A DNA stretch of 64,000 bases, from the NCBI GenBank assembly GCA_037783415.1, contig JAZGTN010000002.1:2976001-3040000 (forward strand). The letters run 5' to 3'. The notes below the pieces were generated by a model. The model was not told the origin of the DNA. It saw only the letters and a program-made list of their open reading frames with translations, and ran no database searches. The translations under genes were made by a program, and so were the position numbers. Shown piece by piece: positions 33,569-44,925 of the stretch; positions within the stretch are counted from its first letter, which is position 1; each line of letters starts with the position of its first letter. The DNA comes from Leptasterias polaris. Its lineage: Eukaryota; Echinodermata; Asteroidea; Forcipulatida; Asteriidae.

Positions 33569-34112
33569 TCCTACATGTATATGGATGAGAGCTGACTGTA
33601 CTCTCATCCTGCACACACGTGCGCCTCTCCCTGGAATTTTAAAATCGGAATGACCTTTTATAGAAAACCATACCGATCACTAAACGGGCGTAGACTGCCA
33701 TTATAATCGCTGATTTGACCCTAAATTTAGATTTAAAATTCAATTTTTTTTTTCCTCTCAGATTAAATTTTTTTTAAACGGCAAGTTACTGCACAACGCC
33801 AGAGGTTGTTAATTTCAAAATGACCTAATGCCGGGATCTCCAACGTTATCGCACGTCTATCAGTATCAGTCAGGCGAAAAATGTTACAAAATGTTCATGT
33901 AGGCCAATATTTTGTGCATTGTCCTCGAAATAATAATGCGAAAGGTTTAAAACACTGTATCATCTGTCAAAATTCGTTCAGAGAAAATAAGTCGTTACAA
34001 ATGAAGTTCTATGGGCGAGTATTGGGCCATGCAACTTGAACACTTAGATTAAGACATCCAAGTTCTCATATTAGAAAAATAAATTGTTGTTTTGTTTTTA
34101 AGCACCTTAAAA
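33569..34112. other. Intergenic, nothing recognised
   Basis: AT-rich sequence with chance ORFs only. Confidence 0.35.
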
Positions 34113-34432
34113 CATGGTTTATAAACCATGAAATTTTAAGCACCTTCAAAAAATTCTAGCATCATGGTTTAAAAATCATGGTTTATAACCCATGATTTAT
34201 AAACCATGAAAACTGAGGCATCATAAAACATGGTTTATAAACCATGAACATTTAAACACCTTCAAAACATGGTTTATAAACCATAACAATTCTAGCATCA
34301 TAAAACATGGTTTACAAAACATGGTTTTGGTTTATAAACCATGAAAAGTGAAGCATCATAAAACATGGTTTTTAAACCATGAACATTCTATAGCACCATA
34401 AAACATGGTTTACAAATCATGGTTTTAAACCA
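34113..34432. repeat. Array of CATGGTTTATAAACCATG palindromes
   Basis: The 18-bp perfect palindrome CATGGTTTATAAACCATG or close variants occur about eight times in 320 bp, separated by AGCATCATAAAA- or AGCACCTTCAAAA-type spacers. Spacing is irregular, about 35-50 bp. Confidence 0.85.
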
Positions 34433-34439
34433 CTAGCGG

Positions 34440-34716
34440 GGCCCCATAGTTAGAAGCCTTCAGCAGCTTTCGATAGTATAAAGCTTTTTTATAAACATTT
34501 CACTTCGAAGAAATGTGGTTATTCAAAAAGATATAAGTTTTTATGCCCCAAAATTTGAATATGAGAAACGTTTCTGTCAGAAACGCTTCTCAGAAAGCGT
34601 GACCCCCATTTGAATGAAATTTTCACAGGTATAGCCTGATTGTATGTATCTACATTTCAATAGGATTAAAAACAATCGAACGATTCCAAAAACCGAAGGT
34701 ACACTTTGCTTTTAAG
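34440..34716. mobile_element. Kolobok-like MITE, 5'-truncated copy
   Basis: Closely related to 41025-41422 (GCTTTCGATAGTATAAA, CATTTCACTTCGAAGAAATG, CCAAAAACCGAAGGTACACT). The right tip is followed by TTAA. The similarity to the 41-kb copy continues beyond the tip (GACGTATTTTCAAATAATTT), so both copies sit in the same larger repeat. Confidence 0.65.
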
Positions 34717-34869
34717 TTTGACGTATTTTCAAATAATTTAGCTCAGTAAAGTTTAACGATGTAAAAAATTTCAAAATTAAAATCAGGATATAGGCTTACC
34801 CGTAAACATTTTAGACATAAAAAACCGCAAAATAACCCCAAATTACCTCACAAGTTTGAAGAGCCATCC

Positions 34870-35400
34870 ACTTGAAGACAAAATTACAACTCAAAAGTGA
34901 ACCCGGCAACCTGCTGTTAATCTGCCGCACTGAAATCCCAAACTCTCCGACAGGCAGCACCAGGCGAGAATGTTACAGTGACCACCTGAGACCGTCGTCT
35001 TTCTCTGAGGATCAGCACTTCAGACTGACGATAAGATCAGATGGTCCGTTGATGTTTTCCTCTAAAGTGACAAACGTTATTTACGGGTTGCTGTGGGTTG
35101 CCTTGGAAACCGGGCAATTCCACTTTCGATGGATACAGATACGAGATTGTGGGTGGGATTACAAAAGATCTGATGGTTACTGACTGTTTCCCCCCCCCCC
35201 CCCCCCCAGTTTTTCTTGTTTACAATAACGTTGTAAAAGAACCAATCAGAACAGTGACTGACTCTACACTGAAACCTCTGAACCCCTATAAATGGACCAA
35301 CATGTCTTACACTCTACAATCTCCTGACGATGACTATCTCGCTAGTCGAAATGTTGAGACCTATTAAGAACTCACTCCGCGGCAGTGTAGTTAATAACAA
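34870..35400 (+). other. Possible Penelope-like element remnant with hammerhead-like core
   Basis: Chance-length ORFs cover this region. At 35324-35330 CTGACGA is followed by a 5-bp hairpin (GACTA/TAGTC) and GAA, and ATGTTG at 35351-35356 can pair with CAACAT at 35298-35303. This is the order of a hammerhead ribozyme's conserved parts, which Penelope-like elements carry. However, the base after CAACAT is G and no stem I is apparent, so it is at best degenerate. A poly-C run is at 35190-35208. Confidence 0.3.
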
Positions 35401-35585
35401 TGTTATTAATAACAATAATAATAATGGGTCCCTCCACAGTCTCACCCATATAATCATTATATATTGTTTTGCTTTATACCCAGATTTTGTTAAGTAGTGA
35501 CTAAATATTATGTTTTTGTGATCTGTGTATACATTGATACTGTGGAAATTAAATCAACAACAACAACAACAAGAAAACAAGAAGT

Positions 35586-35830
35586 CCCCTCGATCCACAA
35601 AGCGAAAGTTCTACAAAGCGATTTCCTACATCCTGCCCAGTAGTTAATAAGCAGGACAGTTCTTTTCAGAACTGAGAAGTCTCCCGAAGTCTCTCGAATT
35701 TCGAATAATCTACTCCGCGGCATATAAATAATAGCAAAACAAGTTCTCAAAGAACAAAATCTACCTAGCAAGTATAGATATACACATGGTGTTACCACAA
35801 ACCAAATATACAATGTTGCCTCACCATGCA
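35586..35830. repeat. Dispersed retroelement-like repeat, copy 2
   Basis: Diverged direct copy of 1301-1560, sharing TAATAAGCAGGACAGTTCTT, AGAACTGAGAAGTCTCC, ATCTACTCCGCGGCA and ACACATGGTGTTACCA. Confidence 0.55.
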
Positions 35831-36119
35831 ATGCCTAATCAAATCCCATAAACGTTTTGTTTGTTTGTTTTGTTTTGTTTTGTTTTGATTTTGCAAATAT
35901 TGAAGTTCCATAACATTTTATTGTTATCCTGACAAGGACATCGTACATTAAACCTAACCAATTTAAAATGTCATCGAATTCGTTCAAACTTAAAAAAATA
36001 AAAAAACGTAAAACGGTTTGTGTATTGAAAAAGGCTTCAGGCATGAAGCCTTTCTCATGCATCTGAAATCACACAATTCTAATGATGCAACACTATAGGT
36101 TTTTTTTTTCTTTCTTTCA
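35831..36119. other. Intergenic, nothing recognised
   Basis: AT-rich, with a GTTTT-type simple repeat near 35860-35890. Confidence 0.35.
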
Positions 36120-36210
36120 TTATTTTCTTGCAACTTCGATGACCAATTGAGCACAAATTTGCACAGGTTGGTTATTTTATGCATATGTTGGGATACACCA
36201 AGTGAGAATA

Positions 36211-37165
36211 CTGGGCCCAATTTCATGGCTCTGCTCATGCAAACAATCGGCGCTAATAACGGAAGCAGGGAATTCCGCGCTTACGTAAAGCGTATTTCAT
36301 GCATGTGTGGGAACTTGATCTTCTTCCTATCCCTTCTTCCTCTCCCTCATTTTGTCAAGTCTTTTTTCTCCAGTTTTCCTGTGTGTGGGACAACATGCTT
36401 CCGAGCATCAGTAATTTAGTTTACTTTTGTTGTCCCTGACCCACATAGTATTGTTTGGTCCTTTTGTTGAGTTGTTTTCTTGTGTCCTTCCCCAGATTAA
36501 CTTCTTATACTTGTATGCTTCCCTCATAGACTCATTTTTCATTACTCTATTTGCCCTCACGTCATCACAATTTTTTTATTATTTACTTATTTATTTTATT
36601 ATTATTTTTTTTCGTTAAAGTGGAGCTATACAGCCCCATTTATTTCATTCCTCACACGAATAACAGAAATACAATTTTACTTGAACAAGAAACAAATTAA
36701 CAACAATTTATGATATTTACAATTAGGAGGTTAAAAATAGTGCATATTAAATGAAGACAGCGAACATGAAACAATGAACTAACAGGTTCTACAATGAATC
36801 TAGAAACAAAATCGTAAGTGATCATCTTGAAAGCAACAAAGAACACTATTTATTTATTTATCAATTTATTCATGTATTTTTCATTTATTTGTTTGCTTTG
36901 TCGTTTCTGTTTTGGGCCCCCCCCCCCCCCCGTCATTGCCTTGTATTGTAGTTTCTGTTCTTGTACTATTGAGGTCGAATACATAATAATAATAATATAG
37001 TATTTCACGGATAGCAGGGAATTTTTGCTTGTGCGCATGCGTACTCCACGTTACTAGGCATTCTTCGCTTACACACATAGCGCACAAATTCGGCGCTTGC
37101 ACAGTGAGCGGAGAATGGTGATCGCAAGCGCAGAATTCGGCGGTAAGCAGATCTATGAAATAGGC
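36211..37165. mobile_element. GGGCCC-type MITE split by a 700-bp insertion
   Basis: One half of the family (36211-36299, GGGCCCAATTTCATGGCTCT...) and the other half (37000-37165, ...GGCGGTAAGCAGATCTATGA) are collinear with the full copy at 5281-5531 read in reverse. They are separated by 36300-36999. The break is flanked by an 8-bp direct repeat GTATTTCA (36292-36299 and 37000-37007). Confidence 0.8.
36300..36999 (+). mobile_element. 700-bp insertion in a MITE, probably a LINE/SINE 3' end
   Basis: Flanked by the 8-bp duplication GTATTTCA. It has no inverted tips, and its right end is GGTCGAATACATAATAATAA followed by more AAT units, the kind of simple tail found on truncated non-LTR elements. 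Only non-coding sequence is recognised inside. A poly-C run is at 36918-36931. Confidence 0.6.
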
Positions 37166-37378
37166 CTAGACCCTTCCCATGAAATATGCTCATTGCATTC
37201 ACGCATGCGTACAGACAGCTACTGGTTGGCATACGCCATAGAGATGTGCACAAATGCGTCTGTGTCACGTAACCATCAGCCACATACAAAAAGGTGCGAT
37301 GGTCCATCATTTTGCCAACCAAAGTGTTAGTGCGCACGCGTGATGTGCAATTTAAATATTTCATGGGAAGGGTCTATT
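37166..37378. mobile_element. MITE with TAGACCCTTCCCATGAAATA ends
   Basis: TAGACCCTTCCCATGAAATA at left is mirrored by TATTTCATGGGAAGGGTCTA at right. Flanking or terminal TA dinucleotides would fit a Tc1/mariner-type element. It lies directly beside the split GGGCCC-type MITE. Confidence 0.75.
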
Positions 37379-37832
37379 GGGCCACGGTCTTTGACAATTA
37401 CCAAGAGTACATCCTACCTCGACCCTATGTAAAAATCGGTCATCCGTGATCGAAAAAATTTACAAAATATGAAATCTAAAAATTGCCACAATTTCCCCCC
37501 CAAAACATCGTGGGAGGTAACAAATTAAATATAGATGTAGCTCTATGTTTAAGCTTTATAGTGGTGTTCAATGTTAACCGGTTTATGAGAAGTAAACCAG
37601 ACGTTTTAATATATTAATAGCCTGAGCAAATGATGCAAATTGTCCCCAAAAGAGCAGAGTTAGGGTTTTAAACAAAACACTGAATAGTTTATACCTTTTC
37701 TACACTTTCAGTACGTGCATTGTCGTCGTGCACATTATTATATATTGTGTGAATTGTTCTCTACAAAAATTCACTATAGTTTATGAATCAACCATTCTTC
37801 ACCTATGCATTGGTAATTCCATTAGTGTTATT

Positions 37833-37862
37833 AGCTGTTCCGACGTAGCGGTCGGAACAGCT
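37833..37862. repeat. 12-bp perfect hairpin followed by T tract, copy 2
   Basis: Same stem (AGCTGTTCCGAC/GTCGGAACAGCT) as at 6420-6449, again preceded by TT and followed by TTTTG. Confidence 0.6.
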
Positions 37863-38047
37863 TTTGTTTTCGTTGGGATTTTTATTTGTTCTTTTTATTA
37901 TTATTCTTTCCTTCCGCCAAAACGCCATAGGTTTAATACACGCAGCCTGAATATACGTATTTTGTTATGTCCAAAAATCATACTTGGCTTTGTATGAAAG
38001 AGTCAAATCTTGTAACATATTAAAGCTTAGGTCTTGAAGTTATGGTT

Positions 38048-38550
38048 AAATGTAATTAGCTTAACTTAATTAATTAATTTACTTAGTTATAATGACATGA
38101 ATATTTAATTAGCCAATATTGAGACCACTATATCTCGAAAAGTATACGACCGATCGTCAAACTTTTTTCGATTATAGACTCCTTGGGCATTGAAAATTAG
38201 CCTTGGGTAACCGTAACCCCATGTTGACCTTTTCTTCCGGGTCAACCGGAAGTAAGACCATTATCTCAAGAACTACACAACCGATGTTCAAACTTTTTCA
38301 GTTATAAACTCCTTGGGCATTGGAGATTAGCCTTGGGTAACCGTGACCCCATGTTGACCTTTACTTCCAGGTCAACCGGAAGATCAAACTTTTTTTAAGT
38401 TATAGACCCCTTGGGCAATGGAGATTAGCCTTGTTAAATGTAATTAGCTTAACTTATTTAATTACATTACTTAGTTATAATGACATGAATATTTAATTAG
38501 CCAATCTTTAGACCACTATATCTCGAAAAGTATACCCCCGATCGTCAAAC
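38048..38550. repeat. ~386-bp period direct repeat with internal subrepeats
   Basis: TAAATGTAATTAGCTTAACT through CTCGAAAAGTATAC at 38048-38163 recurs at 38434-38550. Between them, TTGGGCATTG(A/G)A(A/G)ATTAGCC-type blocks with ACCCCATGTTGACCTT recur at about 38181, 38312 and, shortened, 38402. This is a partially duplicated unit of a dispersed repeat. Confidence 0.8.
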
Positions 38551-38880
38551 TGTTTAAAAATAATAAAAATACCTTTTAAATACGGGGAATGTTCGGAAAT
38601 TGTGTTTTGTTTTGGTAGATTAAGTTCATAGATTAAGTTGCAAAGAATTCCAGCCGACGACACTGTTTTGTTCATGAATGTTCTGAAAAACGAATTTTCT
38701 GAAAACAATTATGAATGTTCTTCATTGGGTAGGTAGGCTACCCATGCTTGTTCAGGTTCTTAGTATTGGGTGTGTTACCAATCCAGACTTTATGATTTTG
38801 CTTTAAATTTAGATAAGATCACTTTATCTTTACGTAATCAGATAGGCCTAAATGTACTTATTCACAGTGACTGTAGTTAA

Positions 38881-40484
38881 CCTTTTAGCCACTGGACCGC
38901 CCAGCCGCCCAAAGTCATACACCATAACATGTGGTAGGAAGAAACGCCCACAAGCATGTGTATTGCAATAAAAAGTGACATCAAAATAAAATTATAGTCT
39001 GTGGTACGCATTAGTCAAGTCAATGGCAATCGTTGATATAAATAAATTTTCCCCTTCACACATGACTTGTAACAATTGTAATGCTAATTGTCACAACCCA
39101 GGGTTTGCACTCCTCTTAGGTTTGACCTTCAGTACTCCACACCCATTTCCCCATCGACACACACACACACACACAAAAACTAACTTGACACTTCTTTAAT
39201 ATTTACAGATTTATTTTACATATTAATTACTACATTATTTACATGGTAATACATTCATTCCGGTTCTACTTCAGTTCTTGGGGAGGGGGAGGATGTCCCA
39301 TCCTTCTCACTCAGTACGGTACAGTCAGTTCATCCTTCCATCAAGCACTCCCATTGTCTAGGCTTTTCCCAAGTTACAAGCCCTGTAAATACATAATCAA
39401 CACCATTCTTTCTAATATCCATATTAACAAATAAACTCTCCAAAATTTAATAACAAAATTCCACTTTAAATAATACAACTCAATACAAAAATATAACTCA
39501 CAGGAATACTGTCGACTCCTGGCCTTTCCCGAAGGTAATATCACTGCTGATGCAGGCTTTACTCCAATACATATTCTGTCAAACGGCACTCATTTTTATA
39601 CTTCAAAACTCTCAATAGTTTTTACTAACTGCCAAAGGCTGGCTATGCCCTCTCTCCTAAGGCGAACTCATCGAGGCTGGCTGCGCCCTCTCCTCGGGAT
39701 ACTCAGATGTCGAATGCAAAATATTATTCTTCAAGGTCCACATACCCTCCCAAACCAGAACAAGAAATTTTAGGAATGCACAAGTTGGTACCTCCCTTAA
39801 CTTTTCTACCTGCTCGCTCAAGCAAACTTTGAATATTCAACATGCATGTACAAAACCAGTAAATTAACCAATCAAGTAACCTGTTTAAATCACCTCACTC
39901 CCAGGTATGTCTTGAGGTGGTTCACCAAGTCTAGGAATGTTTAGGGCGCGGTGCGGCCACTAAAAATAAAAACTTGTTCCTTCACTATATATATAACTTA
40001 AAGTCACTACTACGGTCTTCTGTTGTAATACAAGGAGTAAATTCGCTAAAATTTATTTCACTCTGTGACACTAATGATGATGTAATTTTGTAGCTTTCAC
40101 CAAAACCACGCTCATTTGTAACAACAAAGGGAGTAATTTTCTTTCATTATGATGATACTATCAAAAACTATTGGCTGAGCAGTTATTCAGTATTTGATGC
40201 CAGATAAAAGGCTTCAAAAACTATTGTGTTCATTTTAACCTTTATGAAAATTAATCGCCATAAAAAATTACCGGCAGCCGTTAACGAGAGGCACTTATTG
40301 TTCCCTAGGGACTTTGTTATTCAATAACAATATTCACGAAAAAGACGAAAACTGTAAAAAGGGCCTAAATAATTAGCCTTACGTGTCTTTTGACAATTTG
40401 AAACACGGTTCGAGTAATTTACTGCTTGTGTCTTGAAATCTAAACATCGTTTCAGCAAATTCGGGCGGTGCAGGGACAAGGGGG
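38881..40484. mobile_element. piggyBac-like non-autonomous transposon (containing a nested solo LTR)
   Basis: Flanked by TTAA at 38877-38880 and 40485-40488; the uninterrupted homologue at 32147-32752 has one TTAA at this point. The left tip is CCTTTTAGCCACTGGACCGC and the reversed right tip is CCCCCTTGTCCCTGCACCGC, inverted relatives with the CCY start usual for piggyBac. Removing the nested LTR leaves about 617 bp with no transposase. Confidence 0.85.
39089..40070 (-). mobile_element. Solo LTR, 982 bp, nested in the piggyBac-like element
   Basis: It runs from TGTCACAACC to CTCTGTGACA and is flanked by a 5-bp duplication CTAAT (39084-39088 and 40071-40075). The strand is tentative: read on the - strand, a TATATATA motif falls near the start and AATAAA-like signals near the end. 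A CA-dinucleotide run lies at 39157-39175. Confidence 0.8.
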
Positions 40485-41024
40485 TTAAGTCGTTTTCCTT
40501 ACTAAACTATAGGCCTACTTATCTCGTTTGAACTATTCCTAACCCTCCTAACTGTATTTTACTTTAATGCTTTGTTCTTTACTTAAAAAAACAACGATGC
40601 ATGGTCTACGTTAACACAGTTACATTCTCCAATCAATAAGGGCAATGTTCTGGAGGGCATTTTTCATGTATTGTACAATGGTAATATACAAGTTGGTAAA
40701 AAAGTGTATTATACGCAATGGGAGTCTGCAGAGTGCCAATGTCATTTGTGGTCTTTTATAATGATGGCCATTTTCTTTCAATTGTTAATTTAAAGAGTAA
40801 GTTCGGCGTTCGCGCTAATGCCAGTAGATAATTTTCTTTCTGGAACTCAGTAGTTGCTTGGATTAAGGATAAAACTAAAATAAATACGTTTGGCAAGGAA
40901 TTCATTCTAAGTTCTCATATTAGAAAAATAAGACTTTCCGATTTGCTGGAAATCAACATTTCATTTTTTTTACAATTTAATTATCAATTCGACACTTCTA
41001 TTTTAAGTTTATTACTAAAATTAA

Positions 41025-41422
41025 GGGAATGTATAGCCTTTACGTTTGGTAATCACTCTTAAAATTAATGCCAATAAACACGTATAAGTTAGAAGCCTAC
41101 ATCAGCTTTCGATAGTATAAACATTTTGAGAAACATTTCACGTCGAAGAAATGTGGTTATGTAAAAAGATATCAGTTTTTATGCCCCAAAATGTTAATAT
41201 GAGAAACGTTGCTGTCAGAAACGCTTCTAAGATTGTGTATTCCTATTAGGGATTATTCTTCCAGCATGGACATATTCGCTCCGGATTTTCGGCAATATCT
41301 AAAAAAACGCGACCTCCTTTTGAAGTAAAACTTTCACAGGTAAGTTTTATTGTATATTTTTTGACATTTAGATAGGATTAAAACAAACGAACGGTTCCAA
41401 AACCCAATAGTATACTTTGCCT
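41025..41422. mobile_element. Kolobok-like MITE with TTAA target duplication
   Basis: TTAA flanks it at 41021-41024 and 41423-41426. The tips GGGAATGTATAGCCTTTACG and (reversed) AGGCAAAGTATACTATTGGG are inverted relatives. Family members: 34440-34716, 51583-51925 and 57065-57663. Confidence 0.7.
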
Positions 41423-41665
41423 TTAAAGTTTTACGTATTTTCAAATAATTTTGCTCAGTAAAATGGAAACGCGGATAGTCACTGAAAGCTTCCGTCATTT
41501 TAACGATACAAAAAATGTCAAAATTAAAATCAGGATATAGGCCTACCTACGAAAGCCCAATCGTATTTCAGTCCTCCAGATTTCTTAACCATTTTGCAAG
41601 GTTGACCCACAAATTGCAAATGACTATTTTTCTACCCCCTAAAAGAGAACTCAAAACTGACAAAT

Positions 41666-41799
41666 AAACAACAAAAACAGCAGCAGCAACAGCAGCAGCA
41701 ACATCAACAGCAGCAGCAACAGCAACAGAACAGCAACAGCAGCAACAGCAGCATCAGCAACAACAACAGCATTAGCAGCAGCAGCAGCAGCATCAGCAA

Positions 41800-41831
<32 letters not shown>

Positions 41832-41882
41832 GCAGCAGCAACAACAGCAGCATTAGCAGCAGCAGCAACAGCAACAACAAAA
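41666..41882. repeat. CAG/CAA-rich trinucleotide tract
   Basis: About 210 bp of imperfect CAG, CAA and CAT triplets. It encodes poly-Gln or poly-Ala depending on frame, but no flanking coding exon is seen, so it is treated as a simple repeat. Confidence 0.85.
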
Positions 41883-43520
41883 ATCAAATCAATCACTGGT
41901 TCCAAAACGTAGTCACTTTTATTGCTCAAATCAGAAATTTAGATTTGACAGGCCAAGAATTCAACAACAAACATTACTTTTTAGTAAAAATTAATTTTCA
42001 TATAATCTCTTGTAAAAAAAATGGAAAACTTTTTTATGGACGGATAAACGTTAACTTACATTAATATTAAGATAAATATTTACATTATTTATGAAAAAAC
42101 ATAATTATTTACAAAGGTCGCATATCTAATATCACATTGTAGATGCAGAAATATATATTTCGCCAAGTAAACAGGACGGAATTCTTATAGAATCTGGAAT
42201 TACAAAATCACGGCATGTAAAGATTGGAACAAAAAATATACAAACTTGCACTAAATAAAGTCATAGATTATGGACGGATCAGAAGATCAGTTTGAAATTT
42301 TGCAATAAATTTGCAACATTCGAGTTTATCAATTCGAATCTAGTACATGTAGTTTAATGAACACATTGTTAGTATTTACTACAACCATAAGATGACGAAG
42401 ATATCGAGGTACTTTGGTGAAAGTCACAACTCTATTATAAATTGTAAATTCCACCTTGCCTTTCACTCTATCCACGGAAGTAAAATATCTCTTCAATAAA
42501 CATTATTAGCAAACATTGAACCATACTTAATCATCAATACGGTCGACTGTAGTTATAACAAGATCACTGGGACTCTCCAAATTACCGTACCTCTTTACAA
42601 CGAGAACGCTGTTTATAAGAGGACAAAAAAACCACACACACAAAATGAGATTCAGGACTTTTTTGGACACCAGCTTTGGCCCCATCAGTAATTTTGACAA
42701 CGTACACTTTCGGTACAGAGACTAACAGGTGGCCACTGCCCAATTAGGAGCCCACGGGCCCCATGGTTTGGAAAAGGGCCTCCTTATTAACGGAAGTTTT
42801 GAATCCAATAGTTGTTTTGCTGGATGATTGTGAAAACAACAGAATCATTAAGATTCAAAACAAAGCAATAATATATACAGTTGCCTAGAGCAAAGATCCT
42901 TCAGACACCCACCAGTCTGTTTGTTCCCACATGAATTTAATTATTATACAAACGATGGATGAGAGTGATCGAGTTTCTACGACGATGCAGGAATGAAATA
43001 CATTCAATAATTGTTTTTATTATATACGTCAAGGAAGTTCATTTCTGGTCCATGACTTCACAAAATCTTCTGAAAACGGATCCACGCACACACACAGATC
43101 CGGTTTGTGGGGTACTGCTATTGTTGTTCTATTATTCCCTTTTCTGAAGAATTCCCTTGTGGGGTCCAATTGTTCCATTGTTGTCAGGACCCCACAAGTG
43201 CCAATCCGTGCGAACACCATGGTTTACCGTCTTAGAACGCAAATAAAATTGAAACCCCCGACTGCCCGTGTATTAACATCGCCACGGTAGTGTGACTCGA
43301 ATATCTACAGTAATTCCTTCGAATCGATGTTTGTCTCTAATTTTCCGTTTCAAGTATAAACTGTAATAAATGAAAGGCACAAATCGATTCTTTTATTATT
43401 TTTTTTAGATTAATACTTCTTATGAGAAAAAATAGTAATTTTTATCCAAGAGTCCCAGAGAGAAAAACAAATATACGTATATATTAAAAAATATATATAT
43501 AAACAAATTGAATATTGTTG
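41883..43520. other. Intergenic, no gene recognised
   Basis: Only chance ORFs. GTGGGGT...ACCCCAC words near 43110 and 43190 form an inverted pair that may mark a small element. Confidence 0.35.
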
Positions 43521-43524
43521 CCTT

Positions 43525-43730
43525 TCTTTAGTAAGTTGGATAAAGCGCCTTGGTTTGTACATCAGATTGGCACGTGTTTTTCCCCCTTTCCTGCAGGTCT
43601 GTGGTCCCCGGTTCGAATCCTGCTTTGGACTGGAGCCTTGCAAGTGGATTGGGTTGTCAGTTCCTATCTCACGATAGAGTGGGTTCCCCCCATTTGGGGG
43701 GTTTTCCTCCCACATCTAAAACTTACATTT
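43525..43730 (+). mobile_element. tRNA-derived SINE
   Basis: An A-box-like TAGTAAGTTGGATAAAGCGC near 43530 and a B-box-like GGTTCGAATCC near 43610 are followed by a body with GGATTGGGTTGTCAGT and a tail with GGGGTTTTCCTCCCACATCT. An inverted copy with the same tail is at 44926-45092. Confidence 0.7.
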
Positions 43731-43939
43731 CTTCATCATCATCTCTACACAGGTATCTTCAGGCCTACAAGTCACAGTGCTAGTCACGTTTGAGGCTCCC
43801 TTGGTTTCATTACATGCACCAGAAAAAATACACAATAACAGTAATACTGATATGTTGGCAAAGTGTACAAATGCTTTTCTGGTTTTTAAAGCTTATTTAG
43901 AAGGCTGACAAGATTTCAATCAATACAACAACAACAGCA

Positions 43940-44108
43940 ATGTTTTACACAGGCTGGTAATTACATTTCACCCCACAGCACCTGTGGTATAGGCAACCAT
44001 AATAAACGTCTATCTCAAGAAAACAAGTGTCATGACCGGGATTCGAACCCACACTCCAGTCCAATACTCTAGACCGCTTGGAACACAACATGCAACAGGC
44101 CGAAATAG
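43940..44108 (-). mobile_element. tRNA-derived SINE, second family
   Basis: On the - strand, AGCGGTCTAGAGTATTGGAC and GGGTTCGAATCCCGGTCATG form A- and B-box-like blocks of a tRNA-type promoter, followed by a non-tRNA body containing GAGATAGACGTTTATTATGG. It is not a tRNA gene: the acceptor ends do not pair. Confidence 0.6.
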
Positions 44109-44109
44109 T

Positions 44110-44345
44110 TTGGCTTGAAATGCCATAGTTTTTAGGAAATGAGTAAAACAATAGTCTTTATCATGCATGAAAAATCCGATGATTGAAAAAAAGTTAAAAC
44201 TTAAAATGGGGTTTTTCACTGTTTTCTTATGACTCCGAAGACCGATTGAGCTTAAACTTCACAGATTTGTTATTTCATGTACATGTTAGGTCATATCAAG
44301 TGTGGATACAGGTCTTTGGTAATTATCAATGTTGTACACACGCTT
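44110..44345. repeat. Dispersed repeat, inverted copy of 16895-17130
   Basis: Matches the 17-kb copy in reverse order (GGAAATGAGTAAAACAATAG, GATTGAGCTTAAACTTCACA, GATACAGGTCTTTGGTAATT). Confidence 0.65.
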
Positions 44346-44925
44346 TAATTGATTAATGCCTGCTTTTACAAATCTGATGCTTTTGATGATAATTTGAAAA
44401 ATATGGTGCAACTGATACACAAAGGCTACTAAGGGTTTAAAAGATTGACGAGCATAAATTCAATCCAGCTAGTAAATGAAAGTGCCAAATAAATCAGTTA
44501 TTATTAATCATATCATGTTACAGTACTACAAGAGATCTGAGCTCAACGAAAACAATTTATGTAACCTCATAAAAAGGTCAAACTTAGATGCAAGGTCACA
44601 CTGTTTACACAACGATCCTTTTCACATAGCCAGAAAAAGAAAAATATACTACGCTGCCTTCTTGATGGAAACCAGTACCATTATTGTTGTGAGAACTATT
44701 TCCGTCTGAAATACTGCCAGGGCGCCTTTGTACATTCCAGGGTATTTCCTGACAGGCAAGATACTACACTGCTCTCAAATGAGAAATATCACATTTTGCA
44801 GCATCATTTCATTTCGTTTTAAATTCATTTATCCTGGTTGTGAAGCCAAGGACTCTCAGAAAAGCAAACTTAATCACTGTACTAGCCAAGAACTCGATGG
44901 AGAGAAGACAAATAAGGAAGTTTAA
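44346..44925. other. Intergenic, nothing recognised
   Basis: Chance ORFs only, lying beyond the 3' end of the dynein gene. Confidence 0.35.

Larger units (their letters stand above)
38638..40905 (+). mobile_element. LINE (L1/Tx1-like) fragment split by a piggyBac-like element
   Basis: 38638-38880 and 40489-40905 together match, inverted, the continuous fragment at 32147-32752. The split is exactly at TTAA. The right half also carries a further small insertion near 40648-40705 relative to the 32-kb copy. Confidence 0.75.

Noticed and set aside
34872..35367. Two overlapping ORFs of 89-103 codons
   Set aside because: No splice context, crossed by a poly-C run, in repeat-rich DNA; at most a decayed retroelement remnant.
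38881..40484. Autonomous piggyBac transposase
   Set aside because: No frame over about 72 codons and no DDE-like motif; the element is non-autonomous.
41651..41929. Poly-Ala/Val ORF on the minus strand
   Set aside because: Product of the CAG/CAA tract; no flanking exon or splice site.
44030..44060. tRNA gene suggested by GGGTTCGAATCCCGG
   Set aside because: The B-box block is good, but no acceptor stem or full cloverleaf forms; it fits a SINE.
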